DNA from: Reddybacter sp041622675
GTDB lineage: Bacteria; Pseudomonadota; Gammaproteobacteria; Pseudomonadales; Porticoccaceae
Direction: 5' to 3'
Assembly: GCA_041622675.1 (NCBI GenBank)
Contig: JBFJYH010000004.1
Span: 1 to 64,000 of the forward strand
Length of the DNA: 64,000 nt
Translations under genes and position numbers: made by a program
In this document: piece after piece, positions 52,664 to 61,971 of the stretch
How the letters are laid out: the number at the start of each line of letters is the position of its first letter
How positions within the stretch are numbered: the stretch's first letter is position 1
Notes under the pieces: model-generated
Database searches by the model: none
What the model was told of the DNA's origin: nothing
The model's input: the letters and a program-made list of their open reading frames with translations, nothing else

Positions 52664-52878
52664 TACGCCCCCATATCAACGACAATTCGTGAGAGTTTAA
52701 CAAATGCTCGCTGTGGGGCTGCAATTTTTATAGGCCTATCAATAGAGCCACTCGGTGAGGTTTGATTCATACAAGCGAAAAAAAACATGAATAACAGTTG
52801 ATCTTTCACTTGTTATCACTATAAATGCACATAAGCTGATGCACTCGGCATTAGATTTACAACTAAGGAGTTCCCTCA

Positions 52879-53139
52879 ATGTCACTACTTAAGAAACCCA
52901 CTGTTATAGCTGCGTTATTCAGCGCTGTTCTTGTTGGTTTATCCGCTTGTGGAGGAGATGAACCCGCCTCAGGTGCGGATAAAGCTGAAGAAATAAGAAG
53001 CGTAGTCAAAGACGTCTCTTCAAAAGCGAAGGAAACTGCATCTGAAGCGACCGCCAAAGCGAAAGAAACCGCATCTGATACTGTCCAAAGCATAGAAAAT
53101 AAAATAAAGACCCCTGCTGTAGACGATGGGTCTGAATAA
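52879..53139 (+). CDS. Small lipoprotein, Lys/Ala/Glu repeats
   Basis: This 86-residue protein has a signal peptide ending in the lipobox LSACGG, so the mature protein is a lipid-anchored peptide of about 63 residues. The body repeats an SKAKETASEATAKAKETASD pattern, an amphipathic helix of the LEA/apolipoprotein type, and ends in an acidic tail. AAGGAG precedes the ATG. The function is unknown; such proteins often sit in the cell envelope and respond to stress. Confidence 0.8.
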   Translation: MSLLKKPTVIAALFSAVLVGLSACGGDEPASGADKAEEIRSVVKDVSSKAKETASEATAKAKETASDTVQSIENKIKTPAVDDGSE

Positions 53140-53182
53140 TTGTGCTGAACGGCTCTGAGTAATTGTACTTTAGATAGTTGTC

Positions 53183-53207
53183 CCCCCGGCCTATCTTGTG
53201 CCGGGGG
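53183..53207 (+). terminator. Probable terminator of the small lipoprotein gene
   Basis: CCCCCGGC (53183-53190) pairs perfectly with GCCGGGGG (53200-53207). It is followed only by TTAT, so the T-tract is weak. Confidence 0.55.
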
Positions 53208-53304
53208 TTATACGATCGAGTCAGCGACTTAAGCCCCTGTGCGCTACTCGAGTGTTAGCACTACACCTACTCTAGAGAGATCCTCCTAACTAATCACAGG
53301 GAGC

Positions 53305-53991
53305 TCAACTAGCAAAACATTGATAAAAACGAATCTGCTTGACGCTTTCCAATTCGCCCAAATCAGGTTCCGTTACGGCCCTTACTTGATCACACAAAAA
53401 AAAGCCTTCTTCGGTAAAATTTTTCACTCGCGAATCAGCTACCACCACCTCATCGGCGACAGCACGAAAGCGCTGCACAAGGGGCCTGTTAGCGGGGTCG
53501 TAAAGCACATCTGATGCAAACAGGATATCGACTTTTTCTTCGAAGATGAAAAAATCGTCAAGAAACTCTAGCTCAACGCCATTCTCACTCGCATTTAAAG
53601 CACTCGCTTTCAACGCTAACGGATCAATGTCACAGGCAATCACCCTTGCCGCCCCAGCTAATGCAGCGGCGATACCAACCACCGAAGAACCACAGCCGAA
53701 ATCTAGCACCGTTTTACCCTTGATAGCCTGTATACCATTCAGTAAACGCTCGGCTGTTGCCAAACCACTGCCCCAGCAAAAGCTCCAATAAGGAGGGTCT
53801 GCAAAAACAGCACTGACCTCTTCCTCGCTTAAAGGGGCGTCCATTCCAACGGGGTCAAGCAACCACAGCTTCAACTCACGATGCCCTACATCTTCGAAGT
53901 GTAGATGTGAAAGCTTTAAGTGGGCAGCCGGCAATAAGCTTTGAAGATGGCTCACTAATTCGTTGTAAAAGGGATGATACTCAGCGCTCAA
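53305..53991 (-). CDS. Protein lysine methyltransferase, ETF-beta (METTL20) type
   Basis: This 228-residue SAM methyltransferase has the family signature PPYWSFCWGSGLATAERLL, motif I VLDFGCGSSVVGIAAALAGA, the acidic residue in IACDIDP and the post-motif FASDVLYDPANRPL. Bacterial relatives methylate the ETF beta subunit or ribosomal protein L11. Given the many acyl-CoA dehydrogenases in this genome, ETF-beta is an attractive substrate, but this is inference. It starts with TTG, overlapping the stop of the upstream permease gene by 4 bp, with AGGAAG 8 nt upstream. Confidence 0.8.
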   Translation of the reverse strand: MSAEYHPFYNELVSHLQSLLPAAHLKLSHLHFEDVGHRELKLWLLDPVGMDAPLSEEEVSAVFADPPYWSFCWGSGLATAERLLNGIQAIKGKTVLDFGCGSSVVGIAAALAGAARVIACDIDPLALKASALNASENGVELEFLDDFFIFEEKVDILFASDVLYDPANRPLVQRFRAVADEVVVADSRVKNFTEEGFFLCDQVRAVTEPDLGELESVKQIRFYQCFAS

Positions 53992-55046
53992 GGTGCGTCT
54001 TCCTGATTTATCGTCGCCCTCAATTGGGCCTTACCAGAGCCGAGCATGATACCAATCCAGGCGGTATCGGGATCACTTTCCAAAGCAATTTTAACCAGTA
54101 TTGTCAGGGGAATAGACAACAGCATGCCCACAGGCCCAAGTACCCATCCCCAGAAAACTAGAGACAGAAAAACGACGAGGGGTGAGAGGTTTAAGCCTTT
54201 ACCCATCCAGCGCGGTTCAATGACATTGCCAATGACCAGATTGATTGTGACATAGGCAAAAGCGAGAAAACCAGCCTGACCCGGTCCAAGTTGAATCAAA
54301 GCCAATAAAACCGCAGGTATAGCCGCCAAAAAAGAGCCCACCGTCGGTACAAAATTGAGAAGAAAAGCCAGTAAAGCCCACATCACTGGATAATCTACAC
54401 CTTGTGCCCACAACACCAGCAAGACAAGAAGCCCCGTCGCTAGGCTAAGCAAGGTTTTAATCGCGAGGTAGCGATTAACACTGCCACTAAAGTTTTTTAG
54501 GCTTTCTAGCGAACTCTCACTAGCACCCCGTGCATTGAGTAACTTTTCCCGGAAACCTACCTCTTCAGCAAAAATAAAGATTACTGTAAGTAATATTAAA
54601 AAAGCATTCGTCATCACATTGCCAAACGATGCCAGGGTATTTCCCGCTAGCTGCATCACGACATTAGGGTTGAAACTTTGTTGCCAAACAGCAGGATCCA
54701 GATTGACGCCTTTGCCCGCCAGCCATCCCTGCACCTCACTACTTATTAACAACAAGCGTGCCTGATATTCAGGTAAATCGGCACGAAACTCCCTTATAGA
54801 AGAACCCACTACAGCACCGACTATCGCCCCTAGGCAAACCACCCCCAACACAATCAGCAAAATAGCTAAACCACTGGGTACGCGTCTGGATTTGAGCCAA
54901 ACCAATAACGGCGAACAAATTAAGGCAATAAAAATTGAAAGCAAAAATGGCACTAGCAAGGGTTCGGCCGCTTTGAGCCCGGCGATGACAACGACGAAGG
55001 CTGCCCCAAAAAGGATAAACCGCGCCACTGTAGACATGTCATTCAT
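53988..55046 (-). CDS. AI-2E family transporter (PerM-like)
   Basis: This 352-residue membrane protein has about seven to eight hydrophobic helices in the AI-2E/PerM pattern: LLVPFLLSIFIALICSPLLV near the N-terminus, a soluble segment (about 85-140) and the C-terminal block LLNFVPTVGSFLAAIPAVLL with GNVIEPRWMGKGLNLSPLVV. The family includes autoinducer-2 exporters and Na+/H+ antiporters. The substrate is not defined. Its ATG overlaps the stop of the small membrane protein gene upstream (TAATG). Confidence 0.85.
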   Translation of the reverse strand: MNDMSTVARFILFGAAFVVVIAGLKAAEPLLVPFLLSIFIALICSPLLVWLKSRRVPSGLAILLIVLGVVCLGAIVGAVVGSSIREFRADLPEYQARLLLISSEVQGWLAGKGVNLDPAVWQQSFNPNVVMQLAGNTLASFGNVMTNAFLILLTVIFIFAEEVGFREKLLNARGASESSLESLKNFSGSVNRYLAIKTLLSLATGLLVLLVLWAQGVDYPVMWALLAFLLNFVPTVGSFLAAIPAVLLALIQLGPGQAGFLAFAYVTINLVIGNVIEPRWMGKGLNLSPLVVFLSLVFWGWVLGPVGMLLSIPLTILVKIALESDPDTAWIGIMLGSGKAQLRATINQEDAP

Positions 55047-55441
55047 TAATCGAAATCCTGATGTTTAAGCTCTTCAAGAATTTGTTGGAGGGCCTGAGTA
55101 CCTTCCTCTGTAAATAACGTAGCACTACTCTCACCCACATATTCAGTCTCACCGAGATCTGAGCAACGCTGTTGAATGGCCTGTAAACGCTCACAATGGC
55201 GCAGCGGTATACCTATAAAAACGTGCCAGTCATTTTCCGTGGCATTGCCAGCGAGTACAAGCTCTAAAAGGGTAATGACATTGTTCTTGTTAGGACGGTA
55301 AACAGGTGCACCCAAGCGTAGAAATACCCACAGCGCTATCGAGACAATGAGAAACGTTAATAGTAATGTCAGTACAAAGCTCATAACATCTTTACCGCCA
55401 ATCGCGAAACCCTCCTTACTGTCACTTAATGGTCCATGCAT
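55046..55441 (-). CDS. Small membrane protein of unknown function
   Basis: This 131-residue protein has one transmembrane helix (about residues 20-44, MSFVLTLLLTFLIVSIALWV), then a soluble helical domain with RHCERLQAIQQRCSDLGETE and a C-terminal acidic helix. I recognise no family. The frame opens at 55441 without a ribosome site; an alternative ATG at 55384, just before the helix, may be the true start. It is coupled to the AI-2E transporter gene. Confidence 0.6.
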   Translation of the reverse strand: MHGPLSDSKEGFAIGGKDVMSFVLTLLLTFLIVSIALWVFLRLGAPVYRPNKNNVITLLELVLAGNATENDWHVFIGIPLRHCERLQAIQQRCSDLGETEYVGESSATLFTEEGTQALQQILEELKHQDFD

Positions 55442-55637
55442 TATGATCCATTGCGTTTAAACGGTGCACGCTCTTAGCCCCGCCTCGCCGAACCCTACAG
55501 CAAACCATTGAGTCTCGCGATTAAATACCCACGATTTGCACCAAGAATAGCGCAGGTAAAAATAAGGCGTAGCATGACAAGAATAGCGTTTATCAAACAC
55601 GTCTCCCCATAAAGCGCCGTCGCTAGAGGCGAAATAG

Positions 55638-58600
55638 CTAAGGCCGCGCCCCCCGAAGCTGAGCTTTACGCCACAAATAATAAACTGCAGGTAATACCAA
55701 TAAAACCAGTAACAACGCACTAAACATACCACCAACCATAGGCGCTGCGATGCGGCTCATAACTTCTGAGCCGGTACCGTCCCCTAACAAAATGGGTAAT
55801 AATCCGCCAATAGTCGCCGCAACGGTCATCGTCACTGGCCGTACTCGCAGTCCAGCCCCACTTACAACAGCTTCCCTGAGTTTATCATCGTCAATGCTCT
55901 GCCCTTCCTGTTCACAGACTGTGACTGTTTCGTCCCAGGCCTGGTTAAGATAGACCAGCATAATCACACCGATCTCCACGGCCACACCCGCCAATGCAAT
56001 AAAGCCAACCCCAACCGCAACAGAGAAGTTGTAACCGGCGAGATACATTAGCCATAAGCCACCGGCCACTGCCATCGGCAAAGTCCCCATTATAATGGCC
56101 ACCTCCGTCATACTTCGAAAATTAGCGTACAGCAGTAAAATAATGACCATAAGGGTTAAAGGTACCACATAGGTGAGCTTTTCCTGGGCCCGCAACATGT
56201 ATTCGTACTGACCTGACCAGGTTAGAGAATAGCCTGGAGGCAAGTTGATTTGCGCATTCACCGTCTGCTGCGCGTCTTGCACGTAGCTACCAATATCCAC
56301 ACCTTTAAGATCGATAAATGTCCAACCATTGATCCGCGCATTTTCACTTTTAATGCCGGATGGACCATCTTCAATATACACGCGCGCCACATCCGCGAGG
56401 GCTATACGTTGACCGCGTGTCGTGACAATGGGCAACAGTGCCAATTGCTCGACGGAATCTCGATACGCCTGGGGATAACGAATATTGACCGGGTAACGTT
56501 CCAAGCCTTCAACAGTTTGAGTAATGTTAACCCCACCAATGGCTGTAGCAATCACTTGCTGTACATCGGCAATGGTCAGCCCATAGCGTGCCGCACGCTC
56601 TCGATCAATATCCACCTTTATATAGCGCCCACCGGCAACACGTTCAGAATACACCGAGGCAGTACCCGGAACCGTTTTAAGAATAGACTCAAGTTGTAAA
56701 CCAATCGCCTGTATTTCTTTTAATTGAGGTCCAGAAATTTTAACCCCCACAGGGGTTTTAATACCGGTGGCGAGCATGTCGATGCGGGTTTTAATGGGCA
56801 TTACCCAGGCGTTGGTAATACCAGGGAATTGCAAACGCTCATCCAGCTCCTGACGGATTTTTTCTGCTGTCATGCCCTCGCGCCATTGATCGCGGTCTTT
56901 AAATTGAATAAACGTTTCTATCATCGTTAAAGGTGCAGGGTCAGTTGCACTCTCGGCCCGACCCATTTTGCCAAACACTGTTTTCACCTCTGGCACCGTG
57001 CGAATAAGCTTATCCGTTTGTTGCAGAAACTCTCTCGCTTTACCAATGGAAATACCAGGATAAGTGCTGGGCATATACATCAAATCACCCTCATCCAGTG
57101 GCGGAATAAATTCGCTACCAATTTGACTGGCTGGCCATAAAGCCAGAAGCGTCAAGAAAAGGGCTGTCAATATTGTGATTTTTGGGGCACGCAGTACCTG
57201 CCTTAAAGCCGGCATATAGAGCTTCGTTAAGTAACGATTGAGAGGGTTTTTATACGCAGCTCGCACTTTGCCACGTACAAAATAGCCAAGTAACACGGGC
57301 ACAAGGGTAATCGCCAACACCGCAGATGCCGCCATCGCATAGGTTTTGGTGTAGGCAAGAGGGGCAAACATTCGTCCCTCCTGGGCCTCAAGAGCAAAAA
57401 CAGGGAGAAAACTGACGGTAATAATCAGCAAACTGAAAAACAATGATGGCCCAACTTCACTGGCCGAGGTCGCAACAATTTGCCAACGATTTTGATCAGT
57501 GAGAGCTTTGCCTTCCATCTGCTTGTGCATATTTTCGATCATCACAATAGCGCCATCAATCATCACGCCAATGGCAATCGCAATACCGCCCAGCGACATA
57601 ATATTGGCATTAATACCCTGTAAGTACATGATGATAAACGCCGTTAAAATACCCACCGGCAAACTGATAATTGCAACTAAAGAAGAGCGAATATGGAATA
57701 AGAAAACCATACAGACCACTGCCACCATGGCAAACTCTTCGAGTAATTTATGCCAAAGATTATCCACCGCCCTGCCAATAAGACCGGAGCGATCGTAAAC
57801 AGTGATAATGTCAACGCCCTCTGGTAGGCCAAGCCTTAGCTCTTCCAGCTTGTTTTTAACGCCATTAATCGTCTGTTGCGCATTGTCACCATAGCGCATC
57901 ACCACAATACCACCGACCACTTCTCCCTCGCCGTTGAGTTCCGCAATACCCCGGCGCATCTGTGGCCCCAGATTAATATCGGCAATATCTCGCAGCAATA
58001 AAGGCGTTCCTTTGACATTCATACCCAGGGGAATGCTTTCAAGATCAGCACGGTTTTTTAAATAACCACTGACGCTAACCATGTATTCCGCCTCGCCCAT
58101 TTCAACCACCGAGGCACCAATTTCCTGGTTACTGCGCTGCACCGCCTGTTGAATATGGCTGAGAGGAATACCAAAGGCGCGGAGTTTCTCCGGGTCCACC
58201 TTGACCTGATATTGTTTGACCATGCCCCCGACCGCTGCGACTTCAGAGACACCAGGCACAGTCTGTAATTCATACTTTAAAAACCAGTCCTGTAGGCTAC
58301 GTAACTGGCTAATATCGTGTTTGCCGGTTTTATCCATCAGGGCGTAAATATAAATCCAGCCTACTCCGGTGGCATCTGGCCCTAATTGGGGCTTGGCCGT
58401 CGTTGGTAACGTCGGTGCTACCTGACTCAAATACTCAAGTACCCGGCTGCGGGCCCAGTACAAATCAGTATCGTCATCAAAAATCACATAAATATAAGAA
58501 TCACCAAAAAAAGAGTAACCCCTCACCGTTTTTGCGCCGGGCACAGATAGCATCGCCGTGGTCAGTGGGTAAGTCACCTGGTCTTCTACCACCTGAGGAG

Positions 58601-58769
58601 CCTGACCAGGGTAGGCGGTTTTAATAATGACCTGTACATCGGAGAGATCGGGTATCGCATCAATCGGCGTATTTTTAAGGGAAAACAAGCCTGCACCTGC
58701 TAATACCAGCGCACCGATCACCACGAACAAACGATTATTAATAGACCATCGAATAATTTTTTCTATCAT
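55638..58769 (-). CDS. cusA: Copper/silver efflux RND pump, inner-membrane component
   Basis: This 1043-residue heavy-metal-efflux RND protein has an N-terminal helix, large periplasmic loops and 12 transmembrane helices. The methionines of the CusA metal site appear in LMYMPSTYPGIS, LTMIETFIQF and RIDMLATGIKTPVGV, the three positions that bind Cu(I)/Ag(I) in E. coli CusA. IAIAIGVMIDGAIVMIENMH holds the proton-relay acidic residue. It exports monovalent copper or silver by proton motive force. It follows cusB by 11 bp and is the last gene of the operon. Confidence 0.93.
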   Translation of the reverse strand: MIEKIIRWSINNRLFVVIGALVLAGAGLFSLKNTPIDAIPDLSDVQVIIKTAYPGQAPQVVEDQVTYPLTTAMLSVPGAKTVRGYSFFGDSYIYVIFDDDTDLYWARSRVLEYLSQVAPTLPTTAKPQLGPDATGVGWIYIYALMDKTGKHDISQLRSLQDWFLKYELQTVPGVSEVAAVGGMVKQYQVKVDPEKLRAFGIPLSHIQQAVQRSNQEIGASVVEMGEAEYMVSVSGYLKNRADLESIPLGMNVKGTPLLLRDIADINLGPQMRRGIAELNGEGEVVGGIVVMRYGDNAQQTINGVKNKLEELRLGLPEGVDIITVYDRSGLIGRAVDNLWHKLLEEFAMVAVVCMVFLFHIRSSLVAIISLPVGILTAFIIMYLQGINANIMSLGGIAIAIGVMIDGAIVMIENMHKQMEGKALTDQNRWQIVATSASEVGPSLFFSLLIITVSFLPVFALEAQEGRMFAPLAYTKTYAMAASAVLAITLVPVLLGYFVRGKVRAAYKNPLNRYLTKLYMPALRQVLRAPKITILTALFLTLLALWPASQIGSEFIPPLDEGDLMYMPSTYPGISIGKAREFLQQTDKLIRTVPEVKTVFGKMGRAESATDPAPLTMIETFIQFKDRDQWREGMTAEKIRQELDERLQFPGITNAWVMPIKTRIDMLATGIKTPVGVKISGPQLKEIQAIGLQLESILKTVPGTASVYSERVAGGRYIKVDIDRERAARYGLTIADVQQVIATAIGGVNITQTVEGLERYPVNIRYPQAYRDSVEQLALLPIVTTRGQRIALADVARVYIEDGPSGIKSENARINGWTFIDLKGVDIGSYVQDAQQTVNAQINLPPGYSLTWSGQYEYMLRAQEKLTYVVPLTLMVIILLLYANFRSMTEVAIIMGTLPMAVAGGLWLMYLAGYNFSVAVGVGFIALAGVAVEIGVIMLVYLNQAWDETVTVCEQEGQSIDDDKLREAVVSGAGLRVRPVTMTVAATIGGLLPILLGDGTGSEVMSRIAAPMVGGMFSALLLVLLVLPAVYYLWRKAQLRGARP

Positions 58770-58780
58770 TCTCTGTATCC

Positions 58781-59989
58781 TCAGTCTCTAGCCATACGCT
58801 GAAAATCGGACTCAATACTGGATTCAGAATCCAGCAGAAAATGCGCTGAGGTCACGACCTTGTCACCTTCTTCAATACCTTTGAGGATTTCTGCCTCGCC
58901 GCGACCTATGCGTCCCAGGGTTACTGTCACAGATTTAAAACGACCCTCCCCCAGAGCCAGGACCACCCGGTTTTGACTGCCTGTGCGAATTAACGCTTGC
59001 CGGGGAACTTGCAGAGTCGGGGTCGATTCACCGCTGTGAATAATTACCTGGGCAAACATATTGGGTTTGAGCAGACCACCCATATTGGCAAAGCGTAAAC
59101 GCACTCGCACCGTTCGAGTTTCGTTATCGAGAATGGGGTAAATATAATCGACCTGCCCCTGCCACTCTTCCCCCGGCAAATAATCCAGTGACATCGTCAC
59201 CGCATTACCTACAGCTAGAGCGCCGGCTTGTCGCTCAAAAACTTCGGCGGTGACCCATACTTCATCGAGAGCCCCAACTGACATTAGCGCCGTACCGGGT
59301 TTAACAAACATGCCTTCTCTCACACCCAGATTCGAGATAACCCCCTCCTGGGGTGAATACACAATGATGGTTTTTGACGGCAGGCGAGTTTTTTTTAAGG
59401 CATCAATTTGCGCCTGCGCTACTTGTAAAGTCTGCAAGCGCTCTTCTCCAGCGCGAATCAAGCGTTGATTACCCCGTTGCAAGGCAAGGACAAACTCTTC
59501 CTGAGCCGACACCAGTTTTGGTGAGTACATGGCATATAAGGGTTGTCCAGCCTGCACTGACTCGCCCTCTGACTTGACATAAAGTTTCTCTAACCAGCCT
59601 TCAACCCGAGGGTGAATATGAATCAAACGATCCTCATCAAACCCCACATAGCCGACTGTATTAATCGCCATATTAAAAGGTTTAAATTGAACCGCCGCCG
59701 TGCGCACACCCAGGTTATTTTCAACCTCTGGGGATATTGTCACTGCGCCAGCGCTTCCTTTCGTCTGCTCTGCATAGACAGGCACTAATTCCATGCCCAT
59801 CGGTGATAAACCCGGCTCATCGCGCCGGTAGTTGGCGTCCATTGGTGCTTGCCAATAAAGAGGCTCATTGGACTGGCGTGCCGTTTCATCAGGTTTGGCC
59901 ACCTGCCAATTAAAATAATTCGCACCAACAATAAAGCCGCCAACAACACCAAGCGATAAGGTAATGAAAAAAATCCCGCTATTTTTCAT
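58781..59989 (-). CDS. cusB: Copper/silver efflux periplasmic adaptor
   Basis: This 402-residue membrane-fusion protein has an N-terminal anchor (about residues 5-27). A degenerate heavy-metal-binding domain (YWQAPMDANYRRDEPGLSPM followed by GMELVPVY) lacks the usual Cys residues but keeps the Met pair. A lipoyl/hairpin domain and a beta-barrel (GALDEVWVTAEVFERQAGAL) follow. It links CusA to the outer-membrane channel and delivers metal. Its ATG overlaps the stop of cusC by 4 bp. Confidence 0.92.
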   Translation of the reverse strand: MKNSGIFFITLSLGVVGGFIVGANYFNWQVAKPDETARQSNEPLYWQAPMDANYRRDEPGLSPMGMELVPVYAEQTKGSAGAVTISPEVENNLGVRTAAVQFKPFNMAINTVGYVGFDEDRLIHIHPRVEGWLEKLYVKSEGESVQAGQPLYAMYSPKLVSAQEEFVLALQRGNQRLIRAGEERLQTLQVAQAQIDALKKTRLPSKTIIVYSPQEGVISNLGVREGMFVKPGTALMSVGALDEVWVTAEVFERQAGALAVGNAVTMSLDYLPGEEWQGQVDYIYPILDNETRTVRVRLRFANMGGLLKPNMFAQVIIHSGESTPTLQVPRQALIRTGSQNRVVLALGEGRFKSVTVTLGRIGRGEAEILKGIEEGDKVVTSAHFLLDSESSIESDFQRMARD

Positions 59990-61305
59990 TCTAATTCTCC
60001 CTCCAATAAATCAACTACACTGTTAGGCACAATAAAATATTGCATTTTTGCCAGTGCTTTTTGACGTTCGACCTTGAGCTGCAAAGCCATAATCCGAGTA
60101 TTTAACTCAGCAATGCGGGCGCGTATCACTTCGGCAAAATCACCACCGTCAGAAGTGTAAGCCGCCAGGATAGCGTCGGCCTGATCGTGTACCTGCGGCA
60201 ACAAGTCATCCTGGTAACGTGTTAAACGTTCATCTAAGCGTCGTAATTCTGCGGTTGCTTGTTCGAAGCCCGCCATCAATTCGCGCAATAGTAGATCCCG
60301 TTTCGTTTGGGCAGCCGCTCGTCGATCACTGGCTGCTGAAACGCGACGATCTTGCCGATTGGCCGTAAATAGTGGCAAGTCAACGGTAAAAGCCATGGAA
60401 ACAAAATCTGTGCGATCATCTCCCCCCGGTTCATCTTCACGATAGGCATAGGCCGCATTGACACCCCACTCCGGTTTATATTGCTGACGGGCCAGTTCTA
60501 TTCCGGTGGTAATAACGGCGATATCGCGGTCAAGTGCCTGCACTCGGGGGTGTTTGACAATATGCGCCTGCGTCTGGTGTTTATCGTCAAAATCGTTGGG
60601 CATCAAGACATTGGTTTGAAGATTGTCGGGTAAGCCTCTCTTCAAAAGTGCTGTAGGCAACCACTCACCGAGTGCCTGTTGCGCAACATCGTGATCTTGC
60701 CAAAGTCTACTCAGCCGATCATCAAGTCTGCCCAGTTCGAATTCAGCGCGAATCACATCTCGCTGGCGAGTCGAACCCGATGTACTCGTGTAATTGGCGT
60801 GGGCGACATCAACCAACTGCTCAAATAAATGCCGATTGTTTTCAATTAAGGCCACGCTCTGGCGAGCCAGAAAAGCGTCAAACCAGAGCAAACTAACTTG
60901 CAAGATGACCCGCGCTTTTCTATCTGCGCGCAAAAACGGATAAGCAGAGCTTTGTTGACGTTTCTGTTGACGCTTTAATTGCAAGGTATCGCCACGGGGA
61001 AAACCTTGCGCAAGCGCCACTCTAAACTGACTCATTGGCTCCTGATCAAAATTAAACGTATCCGTCGCCAAATTAAGCAATCCAACACTTAAGCTCGGAT
61101 CAGGTAATTCACCATCGGCAATACTTTCTGCCAGCAAGGCCCGTTCGTTAAGCTCACTGCCCTTTATCCAGGGGTCGTTGTTAACGGCATGGTGGATGGC
61201 TTGCTGTAGACTCAGTGTAGGCTGAGGGGAAATAGCCGGCTCTGCCCAGCCCTTGCTAATAAGACCTAGCGATATTAGCGCCAAACCCATAACTACATTT
61301 TTCAT
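59986..61305 (-). CDS. cusC: Outer-membrane efflux channel (TolC/CusC type)
   Basis: This 439-residue protein has a signal peptide ending near WAEP and two TolC-like repeats rich in Leu, Gln and Ala helices (AVNNDPWIKGSELNERALLA and the second at WGVNAAYAYREDEPGG). It forms the outer-membrane exit for CusBA. No lipobox is present, unlike E. coli CusC. It is the first pump gene, 153 bp after the small Cys-rich gene. Confidence 0.85.
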   Translation of the reverse strand: MKNVVMGLALISLGLISKGWAEPAISPQPTLSLQQAIHHAVNNDPWIKGSELNERALLAESIADGELPDPSLSVGLLNLATDTFNFDQEPMSQFRVALAQGFPRGDTLQLKRQQKRQQSSAYPFLRADRKARVILQVSLLWFDAFLARQSVALIENNRHLFEQLVDVAHANYTSTSGSTRQRDVIRAEFELGRLDDRLSRLWQDHDVAQQALGEWLPTALLKRGLPDNLQTNVLMPNDFDDKHQTQAHIVKHPRVQALDRDIAVITTGIELARQQYKPEWGVNAAYAYREDEPGGDDRTDFVSMAFTVDLPLFTANRQDRRVSAASDRRAAAQTKRDLLLRELMAGFEQATAELRRLDERLTRYQDDLLPQVHDQADAILAAYTSDGGDFAEVIRARIAELNTRIMALQLKVERQKALAKMQYFIVPNSVVDLLEGELE

Positions 61306-61458
61306 TTCTACTCTCGATATTACTTTTATTAACCACTACGCCACCCAAAGAAGTGAGTAAACAGCTAATAATTTGATGCGACCGCCAAGTAGCGGTTGAC
61401 ATAATCAGGAGCGAAATAACAGCTCCCACTATCCAGTAGCACCTATGCGCAGGCGCAA

Positions 61459-61965
61459 CTATCTTGCCTTAGTGGGAAATGGGGGGCGAAACAGGGGGCT
61501 ACGAGTGGCAACGGTGCTTTGAAAGGCCGACTCAGCCAAAGCAGCGTTAGAGGTAAAAAAGGTTGATGACGTCAAGTTATTCGGCAAATAGACAGAGCAC
61601 AAACCCGGGCAGCAATCACACTCTGCTTGGCAATCTTCTGCCGAACTACTAGTGGTTTTATCGAGACTGGTTTTATCCATAGCCATTACATGGCGTGGAC
61701 TGGTTTCACCTACCAGCATGACACTATGATCGGTGTCTTTCTTCACTTTAGAGGTAGGAGCAGTCGAGTCACTGCTAGCAATGTTGGTATCCATGACATC
61801 GTGACGCACAGCCATCCCAGCCTGAACTGGATTAAGAGAGACAAAGACAAATAATAGTGCCAGTCCATACGACAAGAAATGCTTGATAGACGGCAAATTG
61901 GCGCCCTTCGATTGATGATTAGATGTATTGTCTTGGGTCATGTCAGATAAGTAGAGCACAGTCAT
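61459..61965 (-). CDS. Exported Cys-rich protein heading the cus operon
   Basis: This 168-residue protein has a hydrophobic signal segment (about residues 28-48, SYGLALLFVFVSLNPVQAG), a polar Met/His/Asp-containing stretch (about 50-105), a Cys cluster AECDCCPGLC, and a C-terminal SPLFRPPFPTKAR tail. The Cys cluster and position suggest a periplasmic copper-binding accessory, resembling the small DUF2946-type proteins found before metal pumps. The frame is open from a TTG at 61971; I take the ATG at 61965, though a Met at codon 9 is possible. No clear ribosome site was seen. Confidence 0.6.
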   Translation of the reverse strand: MTVLYLSDMTQDNTSNHQSKGANLPSIKHFLSYGLALLFVFVSLNPVQAGMAVRHDVMDTNIASSDSTAPTSKVKKDTDHSVMLVGETSPRHVMAMDKTSLDKTTSSSAEDCQAECDCCPGLCSVYLPNNLTSSTFFTSNAALAESAFQSTVATRSPLFRPPFPTKAR

Positions 61966-61971
61966 AAACAA

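Noticed and set aside
55457..55735. 92-codon minus-strand frame at the end of cusA
   Set aside because: It overlaps the cusA 3' end in another frame and is rich in Trp, Tyr and Cys without a known domain.
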